Assembly: GCA_964035575.1 (NCBI GenBank) | Contig: OZ037869.1 | Coordinates: 992,001 to 1,056,000 of the forward strand | DNA length: 64,000 bases | From: Rhynchopus sp. YZ270_cl-10 | Lineage: Eukaryota; Euglenozoa; Diplonemea; Diplonemida; Diplonemidae | Direction: 5' to 3' | In this document: piece by piece, positions 9,200 through 19,035 of the stretch | Layout of the letters: each line of letters begins with the position of its first letter | How positions within the stretch are numbered: the stretch's first letter is position 1 | Position numbers and translations under genes: made by a program | Notes under the pieces: model-generated | Told to the model about the DNA's origin: nothing | Databases searched by the model: none | The model's input: the letters and a program-made list of their open reading frames with translations, nothing else

Positions 9200-12100
9200 A
9201 TGGATGGACCTACCGATGCAAGGAAAGAAATGGGGCCGGTTGTTGTAGAAACCTGCGTGCGACGGAGGTATCCTGGTACCCCTCTTGGACTTGTTTTGAG
9301 CGAGACATGCACCGTGCGCAAGGTGGCACCTGGTTCGCCCGCTTCTGTGGCAGGAGTTGTCCCGGGTATGTGCATCACGCACGTTAACGACACTGCAGTC
9401 GACTCCGCTGCAAGCGCCAAAGCCGCAGGTGTGGGTGCACTGGACCTTCACCTCAGAGCCACCATGGACAGCAGCACACTCCAACGTGGACGTGTTGTCT
9501 CCTGGTCTGACAGAGGCTTTGGGATGCTCGCCCCCGACACCCCTCTCTTCGTCCCCACAGGGCGTGGGGACACCTCTGCGTTGCACATAGGGAACGTCTT
9601 CTGCCATATGTCGCAGCTCCCGAGGGGGGTCAGAGAGCTTCCTGTCAATGCCTCGGTGGAGTTTTATGTGAGAGTGTGTGCAGGGGATGGGCGGTTGCGT
9701 GCAACTGCTGCTCGGATTGCAAAAACATTTCCCTCAGGTGTGGTTGTCAAGAAGAACAGCGTGGAGTGGTGGAATGTGAACAATCTGCACGAATGCAGCA
9801 AAGTGGTGTTCAGCGGGGGGGATGGGTGTGTCAGCTATACAAAGCGTGGTATGCCGAGGGGTCCTGCAAGGCAGATGGTCTTTGATGGGGACAATGCGGT
9901 GAGCATGCCTGATATTGGCAAGACAGTGCGCATTCCTTGGGGGCCTGACAGAGTGCGTCTTCTGGGTGCATTGCGTGCGCTTGCAGACCGCAGTGGTGTA
10001 CCGCACAACTTCCCCGCAGACGTTGCTGAGGACAACGGCAACGCAGAGCAACGCAGCGGACGTGGTGACGGCGTCATGACAGACCCCACCCAACGTCTCT
10101 GGATCGGCTGGCTCAACCCAAGCCTCGTCAAAACGCCTGCCAAACTGCGCTCCACCGTCGAAACCCTCCTCACCGGCCACAAAATCTCCTTCCTCCGCCC
10201 CTCCACCATCCGAGACAAGCTTGCAGTGATTGTACACCTGGAACTCCCTCTCAACCAACTGCAAGTCTGCGAGCTCAACATACGTGAACACCCAGGTGGT
10301 GTGCGTCTCACCATCGACGGTGCATCAGGACCACGCCCTAAACCAAAGCAACAGACTGAAGCCCCGATCATGGACTACATTGAGACGGACGTCACCCTGA
10401 GCAGTCCTGTAGAGGGGGGTGCAGGTGCAGGGTTGGGTCTTTTCGGTGTGGCTGTGGATGAGAGCTGTAGGGTCACCGCAGTGGTGCCGGGCTCAGTTGC
10501 CTCTGTGAACGGTGTGTTCCCTTCGATGAAGGTCGTGAAGATCGAGGGCGAGCATGTGTCCTCAAAGGGCGACGTTGACGCAGTGATGCAGCGTTGTGTG
10601 TTGGGTGCGCTGGATGGGGTCGTCCGCGTGGTGTTGTCTGTCTCTGTGGACAGCAGTGGGTTTCTGACAGGTCGTGTGGACAGCTGGTCGCTGGAACGCA
10701 AGGTGGGGATGGTGGTGCCAGACTTCCCGATCTTCATCCCCAACGTCGCATCTGCGCCGTCCGCAGTCTACATTGGGAACGTCATGTGCCCGATCACGGC
10801 TTTGGAGGACCTCAAAGTGACGAGCCTGGCGCCTGGACAGGTGGTACAGTTCAAGGCGCGGTACCTTGAGGGGCGCGTGCGTGTGACGGAGCTTCGTGTG
10901 GAGGGTGCAGTGCGTGAGGTGGAGGAGGGCACTGCTGGTGGTGTGCGTGTTGGGTCGGACATGGCGAAAATAGTGAGCTACGCACCACAGATCTGCATGA
11001 TGCACCTGGGTGGGAGGTGCACCGAGAAGACAGGCAACACAGGAGCAGGCGACACAGTGACACGGTGCAAGCGTGGTGTGCACACCGCACTGCCCAACGG
11101 CAACGTGTCCCGTACAGGGGACGTCTCTGAGGATGCGATGCTCGCAAAGGTGCTGACCCGTGTCAGCGCTGCGAAGTTGGCCATGCTGCGCCAGCAGGTG
11201 GCCGACGCAAGCAGATCGTCGCACGGCTACGGCATGCAGAGCGTCAACGTCATGGGCGCATGGCAGCTGCGCAACGACGACCTCGAGTTCCGCTTCCGTG
11301 CGACAGAGTACAACATGCTGCAGAACACCGGGCGTGCACCAGACATGATAGATGGCTTCCACGGCACGGCTGAGGACAATGTGTTTGGTATTGCACTGCA
11401 TGGGTTCGACCCTCTGAGGCGCTCAGGGCAGGTCTTCGGCAACGGGGAATACTTCGCAAAGAACCCACACGTCTCTGTGGGCTACTGCAGGGGTGGGTCG
11501 TTTATGTTCCTATGCTCGCTGATCCTGGGCAAGCAGGATGTAGACCACTCATGGATCGACCATGCAGGCTACTACGTGATGAAGCAGAAGCACGGACACA
11601 TCCAGTGCCTGCCACGCTACCTGATACAATTTGACATTGAAGGGCCGCAGAGTGCACTGCGTTCGCGTCTTCTCTCCTTAGGTGTCGAGACGGACGATGC
11701 AGAGGCTAACCTGCGCAAGATGGGCAGAACACAGCGTGGCGGTGTCGATGCGTGCAAAGGCAGAACAGACGCGATGATTGTGGCCACCACAACGAAGTGT
11801 CTCTGGGTGGGGTGGCTTGACCCAGAGCTTGGCAGGGACGACGCTCATGTGCGTAGCAATGTGTGTGACTTCCTGCAAGGCCACAAAGTGGTGATGGTCA
11901 AGACAGAACGCAACGGGGCACGTGTCGGTGCCTTCGTAGAGCTCGCGCACCCCATCAACCAGCTCCAGCTTGCCGAGCTCAACACCCGTCCGTATGGACC
12001 CGATGCACACTGCATCTCCGTCGATGACGCACAGCCGAACAATGCCTTCCTCTCGCAGCGCAGATGCCCAAAGCTCACCGGCCCAGGAAAGTACTGCCGT

Positions 12101-12922
12101 GGGTGGAACCTCTGCGGCCACAGTGACTGGACAGAGACGTGCTCCTTCAGGCACTCCGAGGAGATGTTCCCTACGTACGGTGCGGAGCTGACCTACGTCA
12201 CCCTGCGAACGGACAACGCAAAATACTTTGAGCTTGCGAACGAAGTGGAGCGCCGTGGTCTCGGCTCTGTGACACGGATCCGCCGTGTGGTGAACACGAA
12301 GCAGGAGGAGGCGTACGAGTCGCGCAGGGCCTTCCTGCAGGGGAAGAACGAGTTTGTGACCGAGAAAGAGCTCTGGCACGGTACGAACTGCTCTGTCCTG
12401 GACACAGTGCTGGAGACAGGTCTGCAGTGCCCATCGGACACAATGGCGAGCGATGCGTGCCCACGCTCTGGCAACAAAGGCTTGCTGACAACGCTTTGCG
12501 GGACGGACTGTCGCCACTGCACAGAACACCACACATGGGACAGGTGCCACATGTATGGCATGGGGTTGTACTTTGCGGGCGACACTGCGAAGTCGCATCG
12601 CCATGTGCGTCCTGCTGGCAATGTGTGCTCGCTGGTGCGCTGCCGTGTCAACCTTGGAAGTCCGTACCTGGTGGAGGGGAACTTGCTTGAGCGTGACGCC
12701 TTCCACAACGTTGTGCGGTGCACAAACGTATCGGGCAAGGTGGACGGCGACACACCGCATAAGTGGGATGAGTTGCGTGGACACGACTCCTTCTACGTGA
12801 AAGGGCTTGCGGGACGTGCACGCCGTGGCTACGGGGTCTACAATGATGAGTACGTCATCTTCCACCCAGCACAGGTACTGCCGCTCTACGTTGTGGACTA
12901 CGTGCCGACTACATTCCCGTAG
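9200..12922 (+). CDS. Multidomain PDZ / cold-shock / RRM-like / CCCH / double PARP protein
   Basis: Single exon, 1240 residues. Domains in order: PDZ (about 13-90); cold-shock-like barrel (95-175, GRVVSWSDRGFGML); a linker with VEWWNVNN; RRM-like segment (297-375, LWIGWL); second PDZ (395-485); second cold-shock-like barrel (490-575); ADP-ribosyltransferase 1 (660-820); second RRM-like segment (863-945, LWVGWL); CCCH finger (953-988); ADP-ribosyltransferase 2 (990-1237). The first transferase has H721 (FHGT), Y751 (GNGEYF) and I809 (RYLIQF), the H-Y-I triad of mono-ADP-ribosylating enzymes. The second has H1060 (LWHGTN), Y1124 (GLYFA) and E1217 (NDEYVIF), the H-Y-E triad compatible with polymer synthesis. 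Cysteines and histidines at 1100-1117 sit just before the active-site loop. The PDZ-barrel-RRM set appears twice, suggesting internal duplication. RNA binding with ADP-ribosylation, cytoplasmic or nuclear, is inferred. The start is the first ATG after the acceptor-like CAG. Confidence 0.88.
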   Translation: MDGPTDARKEMGPVVVETCVRRRYPGTPLGLVLSETCTVRKVAPGSPASVAGVVPGMCITHVNDTAVDSAASAKAAGVGALDLHLRATMDSSTLQRGRVVSWSDRGFGMLAPDTPLFVPTGRGDTSALHIGNVFCHMSQLPRGVRELPVNASVEFYVRVCAGDGRLRATAARIAKTFPSGVVVKKNSVEWWNVNNLHECSKVVFSGGDGCVSYTKRGMPRGPARQMVFDGDNAVSMPDIGKTVRIPWGPDRVRLLGALRALADRSGVPHNFPADVAEDNGNAEQRSGRGDGVMTDPTQRLWIGWLNPSLVKTPAKLRSTVETLLTGHKISFLRPSTIRDKLAVIVHLELPLNQLQVCELNIREHPGGVRLTIDGASGPRPKPKQQTEAPIMDYIETDVTLSSPVEGGAGAGLGLFGVAVDESCRVTAVVPGSVASVNGVFPSMKVVKIEGEHVSSKGDVDAVMQRCVLGALDGVVRVVLSVSVDSSGFLTGRVDSWSLERKVGMVVPDFPIFIPNVASAPSAVYIGNVMCPITALEDLKVTSLAPGQVVQFKARYLEGRVRVTELRVEGAVREVEEGTAGGVRVGSDMAKIVSYAPQICMMHLGGRCTEKTGNTGAGDTVTRCKRGVHTALPNGNVSRTGDVSEDAMLAKVLTRVSAAKLAMLRQQVADASRSSHGYGMQSVNVMGAWQLRNDDLEFRFRATEYNMLQNTGRAPDMIDGFHGTAEDNVFGIALHGFDPLRRSGQVFGNGEYFAKNPHVSVGYCRGGSFMFLCSLILGKQDVDHSWIDHAGYYVMKQKHGHIQCLPRYLIQFDIEGPQSALRSRLLSLGVETDDAEANLRKMGRTQRGGVDACKGRTDAMIVATTTKCLWVGWLDPELGRDDAHVRSNVCDFLQGHKVVMVKTERNGARVGAFVELAHPINQLQLAELNTRPYGPDAHCISVDDAQPNNAFLSQRRCPKLTGPGKYCRGWNLCGHSDWTETCSFRHSEEMFPTYGAELTYVTLRTDNAKYFELANEVERRGLGSVTRIRRVVNTKQEEAYESRRAFLQGKNEFVTEKELWHGTNCSVLDTVLETGLQCPSDTMASDACPRSGNKGLLTTLCGTDCRHCTEHHTWDRCHMYGMGLYFAGDTAKSHRHVRPAGNVCSLVRCRVNLGSPYLVEGNLLERDAFHNVVRCTNVSGKVDGDTPHKWDELRGHDSFYVKGLAGRARRGYGVYNDEYVIFHPAQVLPLYVVDYVPTTFP

Positions 12923-14010
12923 GTAGGGTGATGGGGGAGTGTGAGGTGCCCGCACAGACATAGGGCAAATGGGAGTTTAACCACGGTTTAATCTCTGCAT
13001 TCGGCAGCGCAGGACTGCGTTCCTAACGCCAATGATGATTTTTATTTTATGGCGAACAAGAATATTCCTTGCTGGTATGGAGCACTGTTTGATTAGCAAT
13101 CAGGTGTGACCAGTCTTTTATTTTTTTCATTTTCAGATGGATTTATCTTCGTTTTATTACTTCTACACTTTTCAACTTCACGTTTTTTGTTGAATGTACG
13201 TGCACAAGGCATATTGTCTTTTATGGTTTCTTCTTTGATTTGAAAGTATATGAGACTAATTCTTTGTTATTGGGTAACATGATGAAATGGGCAATCGACC
13301 ATTATGGTCTATTCACCCCAGTTTAATCTGCCTAACATTCCTTTCTTGATGCCTAAAGCCATTGCGAATGACAAGAGTTTCTTTTTAAACCCGTCTTCTT
13401 CTTTGCAATGACTAAGCAGAGGCTTAGGTTCGCGTACAAACTTATCTTCATCATGATGTAAACCTCGAAATGGATGTGGGACTGCATTGGGGGTATACCC
13501 CCGGCACACCAGGTGACACGAGAGGGCTTTGTATTTCAAGTAAAATTTCTTTCCCTCCCAGAGGGACAGTACCCGCATCCATTGAAGAGTTTGCACATGA
13601 CAACTTCCATATTTTTTTCTCCCCCCTCCCCAATCTTTCTCGACAAAACGCGTCTCCCCAGTAACAGACTCTATCCTTTACTGGGTGAGCCAAATTGTCT
13701 GCAAAAAAACCACTCTTCTGTTTTCCACCTTCCCTCCTCCTTTTTCCCCTTAGTGGCTGAGAACGCGATCTTTGGATCGTACAAACCTTTCTTTTATTCT
13801 CTTTTCAAACGTCTTTTTGTTTTTTTTTTTGTTTTTTTGCACCCTCTTTACGCCTTCTTCTCTTTTAGAAAAGAATGCATGAAATAATTGTTTGAAAATC
13901 TAAGACAACCCAATGCATAGCCCCCTCCACCTCCACCTCCGCCTCCAATCCTATTTTTCCACCTCTCTCCCCCCCACCTCCTCTCTCTCCTCTATCCTCA
14001 CCTTCACTCT
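12923..14010. other. Intergenic DNA without gene
   Basis: T-rich spacer. It holds one dispersed hairpin (13408-13432) and one GAGAGGGCTTTGTATTTC motif near 13522. It ends in a long pyrimidine tract leading to the next gene. Confidence 0.6.
13408..13432 (+). repeat. Dispersed hairpin motif, copy 2
   Basis: The inner stem CTAAGC/GCTTAG is perfect with a short loop. The outer arm is weak in this copy. It is followed by GTACAAACTTATCTTC. Confidence 0.5.
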
Positions 14011-14013
14011 TTC

Positions 14014-14016
14014 CAG
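14014..14016 (+). promoter_or_regulatory. Putative (trans-)splice acceptor of the DUF1349-like gene
   Basis: About 90 bases of almost pure pyrimidine end in TTTCCAG eight bases before the ATG at 14025. This is the clearest example of the acceptor-like arrangement in the window. Confidence 0.5.
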
Positions 14017-14024
14017 AAGGTGCC

Positions 14025-14949
14025 ATGCGACTTAGTCGTGGCACATGGCTCGTTGTATTCGTTGCGTGCCTGCAAATGGCTGTGACCTTTACGGCATTCT
14101 CTGTGCGTCGTGGACGAGGTGAGGAACGGTTCTTGGAACAGGGGATGGGGATGGGTATGGGGATGGGGGATTCGCAGGCCTCCTCGGGGCATCTCCAAAT
14201 GTCTGGCGCAGTTCGGGTCCCCCGCTGGGCAGCGGAGAAGGTAACTGATGACAACGGCTGCCTCCGTCTGCACGAGGTCTTCACTTCAACGCCACCTCGT
14301 ATCCAATGGGCAGCAACACGCAAAACCCATCTCATCATCCCCGAACACAAACCCTCCGGGTGGACTCCAGTAAGCCCCTTGGAATTCGACTGCCCAGCAT
14401 TGCATTGGTACAACAAACCTGAAATCTCTCGGGTAAGCGTTCGAGACAACAACCTGGTCGTCCGCGCCGAAGAACAAAGCGAGTTTTGGCAGGACGGCAA
14501 CGAAATGGAACTGTCTCACGATGCAGGGCATTTTTTGCATATTGAGCATAAACAGAGTGCTGGGGAGACCATCATTTTGAGGGGGCGGTTTGGGTTGCAT
14601 ACAAAGCATCGGGGGGATAAGGTTGGGTTGATGGTACGGAGGGGGGCGTCAGCTTGGGCATCTGTGGCGTTGACGGGTGGGGCAAGGGGTGAGGTTATCC
14701 TTTCTTCGGTGGTGACAAATCATGGACACTCGGACTTCGCCTCTCTGCCATGTGACGCAGACTGCGAAGGGGAAGTCTCGCTCCGCATCTCGATCACACA
14801 CAACGACCTGCTCCTCGAGGCGAACTTCTCGCCAGAAGAAGAACCCCGGCTCTGGCGCACCCTCCGTGTCGCACGCCTTTACGACCTCGGAGAGGAAAAG
14901 GACACACACGAGGTGTCTGTGGGGACCTTTATCTCCGCAACAAATGAAG
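14025..14949 (+). CDS. Secreted DUF1349-like (concanavalin A-like fold) protein, first exon
   Basis: The protein starts with a hydrophobic signal segment (LVVFVACLQMAVTFTAF), then a short MG dipeptide run. A domain resembling DUF1349 follows: LHWYNKPEISRVSVRDNNL, EFWQDGN, DAGHFL, DKVGLMVRRGASAWASVAL, LRISITHNDLLLEAN and VGTFISATNEG. These are the usual blocks of that beta-sandwich family, which is common in bacteria and fungi and often binds or processes glycans; no catalytic residue can be named. A good donor GTATGT begins at 14950, so the apparent stop just after it is probably intronic and a short last exon follows. Candidate acceptors are TGCAG near 15068 and CGCAG near 15210; I could not choose between them. 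Confidence 0.65.
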
Positions 14950-15562
14950 GTATGTGAAGAAAGGGGTGATGCACTCACTAGGGGTGAGTGATAAGCATGC
15001 TTTGTGTCAGCTTCGCTGTAAAGTGTGCTGACTGAGTAAACATGGTTAGGGACCCTTTTGGCTGCAGGGTACTTGAGATTGGTACCTTTTTTACCCGACA
15101 TCAGGTACCCCTGATGTCGTTGGTGGCACTTCTTTATTTTCAAAGGAGCACAAACGGTGTTGCCACCTCTCCTGTCCACATAAGGGTACAGACAGTACAC
15201 CTTTCCCGCAGTGGGCCCCTATTTAGGGTTGGGGTACTGGTCTGACTTGTGAAATGATTTTGTACAAATATTATCAATTTTTTGGGGAACCTTGCCTTTC
15301 AAAAGGCGACATCGAGTACATAACCCTCTTAGAGGTGATTGTCAAAAAAAGGCAGCAGAAATAAAAAAAATACAACACAGGAATGGAGGCAATGATCGGC
15401 TATTTCAGCATTTCCGTTGTCGCAAACAAAACCTTCATCCCCGTTCCGTATGCAAGGTACTAGATGCGTTGATTTGGGTGTTGCAGCTTTGCATCTGTTT
15501 TATTGGGGTGTCTTTTCTAGGCGGGTAACGGCGTTTTCATGCTTTCAGGTTTCCGCTCTACC

Positions 15563-15595
15563 TTAAGGTCACTAAGAGAGGTGTAGGTTCACCTT
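15563..15595 (+). repeat. Dispersed hairpin motif, copy 3
   Basis: The outer arms TAAGGT/ACCTTA pair perfectly, where other copies have AGATGA/TCATCT. The inner stem is shortened. Confidence 0.55.
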
Positions 15596-15727
15596 ACACA
15601 TCATATCCCGTTCGATAGCCTAGTGGAGAAGCAATGCCCTGCGTCCTCCGATGAACGGTTGGGCATTTGCACTTTCGACTTCTCTTTCTTTGTGTGTTTT
15701 TTTTGTTGATGCTGCGCGACAACAATC

Positions 15728-15762
15728 AAGGTGACTAAGCACAAGAGGCTTAGGGTCATCTT
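15728..15762 (+). repeat. Dispersed hairpin motif, copy 4
   Basis: The arms are AAGGTGACTAAGC and GCTTAGGGTCATCTT around ACAAGAG. They pair over about 13 positions allowing G-T pairs. The copy is followed by ATAAACTTTTCTTTG. Confidence 0.65.
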
Positions 15763-16280
15763 ATAAACTTTTCTTTGTTTTTTATAGGGCAAGGGCCCCA
15801 ACAACAACGTTGCTTATTAGGGGATTTCTCAACGGGGCGTTTTGACGTGCTTATTATCCGTAAGGTGTCTGCACGTCAACTTCATTTAGATGTGTGTACG
15901 AAAGATGTATTCATCCTCAAGTTTTGTTTTTTAGGCATATGGGTAGTATGGGGTGTGACAGAGTGTGAGAAGGTAAATAATCTCGTTTTTTTTTTTCAAA
16001 TAGAAAACTGGGAAAAGGGGAGATATTGTACATTACTGTGGCAATTTGCGAGTCTTTTTCCACGCAACAAAAAAAAAAAATTCAAACAAAATAATGTTCT
16101 TGAAATGGCTAGAGTATGTGTCTAAAAAACCTCGGGGAAAGTGGAGCTCACGAGGTGAACAGCACCCAATAGTTTATCAAAGAAAGCCCATATTTCAGCA
16201 GAGTCTTGATCATTTGACCTTTGATATAAAATTTTGTTCAAAGAAATAATGTGGCAAAAACAAAAAAAAAACCCCGTTTC

Positions 16281-16381
16281 TGGTGTGGCCTAATGGAGGG
16301 GGCGGAAAAAGTGCGAATCAGCCCTCAAAAAAATTTCCTCAGTGCGCAAAAAGTGCGAATCAGCCCCCGTCAGCCACACCA
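16281..16381. mobile_element. Short MITE with GGTGTGGC ends
   Basis: The ends TGGTGTGGC and GTCAGCCACACCA are inverted and flanked by a GTTTC direct repeat (16276-16280 and 16382-16386). The interior has two GTGCGAATCAGCCC repeats. A related element sits in the intron at about 41507-41580. Confidence 0.55.
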
Positions 16382-16668
16382 GTTTCGACGTCTTTTTTTC
16401 TTGCACCCCATTACCAAAAGGATGGCAGTAGAAACCTTATTTACCTCGTTTGCGGGCTTTTTCCTTTCACTTCCCGATATCGAGTATTAAAGTGTAATTG
16501 GTCTATGCCATGTCGTCCCAAGTCACTCTTTATCTATCTCCTACGTCCAACAGACAACAAGAGGGTTACCAACCTTGTTAAACCTCATTTTTGGGTCTAA
16601 CCAGGTCGTCGTGTCCCCATTTCCTTTCCTCCCCCTCCTCCCCTCGGGATATTTACCTTTAGGTGAAT

Positions 16669-16708
16669 TTGGTGACTAAGTTACGTACTCGAGGCTTAGG
16701 TTTGCCAA
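16669..16708 (+). repeat. Dispersed hairpin motif, copy 5
   Basis: The arms TTGGTGACTAAG and CTTAGGTTTGCCAA pair. The outer TTGG/CCAA pairs differ from the AGAT/ATCT-type arms of other copies, a compensatory change. Confidence 0.65.
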
Positions 16709-16715
16709 CTTCTAT

Positions 16716-16748
16716 AGTGACTAAGCACGAGAGGCTTAGGTTCATCTC
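16716..16748 (+). repeat. Dispersed hairpin motif, copy 6
   Basis: The arms are GTGACTAAGC and GCTTAGGTTCATC around ACGAGAG, followed by TCATAAACGTTTCTAAG. It is the closest single sequence to the consensus. Confidence 0.65.
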
Positions 16749-17067
16749 ATAAACGTTTCTAAGATGTGTGTACAGAACATATATTCATCCGTGAAGCTTG
16801 CAGCTTGCTGCTTACTTTTCTTTTTCTGGATTTGATTTTTGATTGGGTCTGGGATGTATCTGTTTAGAACGTCCTTTTTGTGCTTTCTCTTTGGAAAGTA
16901 TACTATTCAATGATATTCGTGACTCAGCTATTTCGTATCACGTAGCATTTGTGGTAAATTCATCGACTATATTATGAAATCCTTTTTTTCCCCCCTGGAT
17001 TTTGATTTTGCGCAATAAGTCAAAACCACCAGTTCGAAACATAGCTCACCCTTCCCCCTCTTCTACC

Positions 17068-17920
17068 CCCCCCCCTAGGCATACTGTGCGGGCGAGTAAA
17101 AAAAACTCGCCTACTCGCCAAAAACTCGCCTAAAACTCGCCCATTTTTGGGGGGCGAGTTTTGGCGAGTTTTTTTTTTGGTAGGGATTTTACCTTGGGAA
17201 AAGTGTACACACGAAAATATGATGGAAATTTGAGTTTTGAAGAGAAAAATTTTTTCGTTCCACTTGAACAAGACCTCTACAGTTTGCTTTGTAGGCTTCC
17301 ACAACCAGTACCACCAGTCCAGCTGTAGCTTCTGCGGATCCATGAAGTTTGCACAGATGGGTGCGATGTAGTCGTGGTGGAATACCGCCAAGGGGTGGCC
17401 TGCAGGGTTGCCATTTACCGGCATGGCGAGGACATTGTTGTATAGCGAGTGTAGCCCCGGCTCATGTCTTCGTCATCCTCCGGATTGTAGCACGCCTTGT
17501 CCCCCGGGATCTATGGCACGCTTGGATCTTCCCCTGGAGCAAATGTTTACATACATGCCTGTCAGCCACTGCCGTGACATGGTTGCCTTTAGACGTACAA
17601 GTGACACAATTTCAATTTTTTTGTGTGTTTTCGAGTGGCATGTTGTCCTCAGTCACCCCCGCCCTCCATTTTCACATCCTGGTGCACATTTTCACCCCCA
17701 AGGTGCGTATGTGCACCAGGATTTGCACCCAAATGTGGGCGAGTTTAGGCGAGTTTTTGGCGAGTTTAGGCGAGTTTTGGCGAGTTTTTGGCGAGTTTTG
17801 GCGAGTAATAGGCGAGTAATGGGCGAGTAGGGCGAGTTTTTGGCGAGTTTTTCCTGAAAATCAGGAAAACGAAAAACTCGCCTAAAAACGGCTCGCCTGC
17901 ACAGTATGCCTAGGGGGGGG
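17068..17920. mobile_element. TIR element with subterminal GGCGAG repeats
   Basis: The ends are 22-base perfect inverted repeats: a C8 run followed by TAGGCATACTGTGC at 17068-17089, and the complement at 17899-17920. Inside both ends lie many copies of GGCGAGTTT(TT) in opposite orientations (about 17090-17170 and 17735-17895). This is the layout of transposase-binding subterminal repeats in DNA transposons. No transposase is seen. The middle carries a minus-strand protein-like stretch. Confidence 0.75.
17240..17470 (-). pseudogene. Protein-like fragment inside the TIR element
   Basis: On the minus strand an open run reads EPGLHSLYNNVLAMPVNG, continues GNPAGHPLAVFHHDYIAPI, and then shows WWYWLWKP. 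It has the composition of a real protein, but no complete gene or family is recognised. It may be a captured host gene piece. Confidence 0.3.
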
Positions 17921-18004
17921 CAAAACCTTCAGGACGGGTGAGGCATTTTTGGAAAAAGTGGTTTTGTGAGCAAAAAACCTGTCAACACCCCTCATACCCC
18001 CCAG

Positions 18005-19035
18005 AAATGGGTCAGAAACACCCTGAGACCCGAAAATCCATGATTAGGGCACCTCAGAATATGAAAAAATGCAAAAAAAAATAGTGAAAAAGTGGCTTTT
18101 GACGGTTTTGGCCATGTTGGGTAAAATGGCCATTTTTTGAGAAAAAAATCAAAAAAACAGCAAAATTTCGACATCATGACAGCTGCTTGGGCACGAAACT
18201 ACCCCAAAAATGTCCTGTGAGTCCATTCCGACCTGTTTTGGACACTTTAGGCACTTGTTTTGGTGTTTTTTTTGGTGTTTTGAGGTCAAAAAAGATCCCC
18301 TGACTATCCCCTGGCAGCCCTGGGCCGCGACTTGCGCCCTGCTTTTAGACCCACTCTGGGCCAAAAAATGGGCGAAAACCTCCGAAAAAGCACTCTGGGA
18401 GCCCAGATAGTTCCAAATTTCCACCGCACACCCTCAAAAACACCTCAAAAACATGTCAGAAAAACATTTTCAAAAACACACTTTTTCAAATAAGTCATTA
18501 TGGAACCTGCCCAGATGAACTTTTTGAAAAAAGTGTGTTTTTGAAAATATTTTTCTGGCATGTTTTTGAGGTGTTTGGGTGGGTTTCTGGTGGATATATG
18601 GAACTATCTGGGTCCCCGGAGTGCTTTTTCGAGGGTTTTCACCCATTTTTTGGCCCAGAGGGGGTCCAAAAGCAGGGCGCAAGTCGCGGCCCAGGGCTGC
18701 CAGGGGATAGTCAGGGGATCTTTTTTGACCTCAAAACACCAAAAAAACACCAAAAAAGGCGATAAATGTGTTCAAAACAGGTCGGAATGGACTCGCGGGA
18801 CATTTTTGGGGCATATTTGTGCCCAGACAGGCCTAATGATGACAAATTTTTGCTTTTTTTTTTGAAATATTGGTCAAAAATGGCCATTTGACCAAAATGG
18901 CCCAAACGGCCAAAATGGTCTATTTTTGCTATTTTTTTCCATTTTTTTGTATCTCTGGGGTGTCTCACCTATAGAACACCCCCAAACCACACCCCAAAAC
19001 CATCTCTGACCCGAAATTTTCGGTGGTTTGCGGGT
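18005..19035. repeat. About 1 kb foldback (long inverted repeat)
   Basis: Two arms of roughly 500 bases are imperfect reverse complements around a short loop near 18510-18530. Matching pieces include CAGGTCGGAATGGACTC (right) against GAGTCCATTCCGACCTG (left), GGGCCGCGACTTGCGCCCTG against its complement, and the central GTGTGTTTTTGAA against TTCAAAAACACAC. A transcript would form a long double-stranded hairpin. No ORF of note is present. Confidence 0.85.

Larger units (their letters stand above)
14950..16280. other. Probable last intron/exon of the DUF1349-like gene, then intergenic DNA
   Basis: After the donor at 14950 the terminal exon should lie within about 300 bases. Beyond that no gene is seen. 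Two dispersed hairpins (15563-15595 and 15728-15762) and a GGTGTCTGCACGTCAAC motif near 15865 are present. Confidence 0.5.
16382..17067. other. Intergenic DNA with two tandem hairpin motifs
   Basis: No gene is seen. Two copies of the dispersed hairpin lie side by side at 16669-16708 and 16716-16748. Confidence 0.6.

Noticed and set aside
17349-17830. Plus-strand ORFs of 140-156 codons in the 17 kb element
   Set aside because: They read through the GGCGAG repeats (GEF and ASF repeats) and lack coding character; the opposite strand looks more protein-like.
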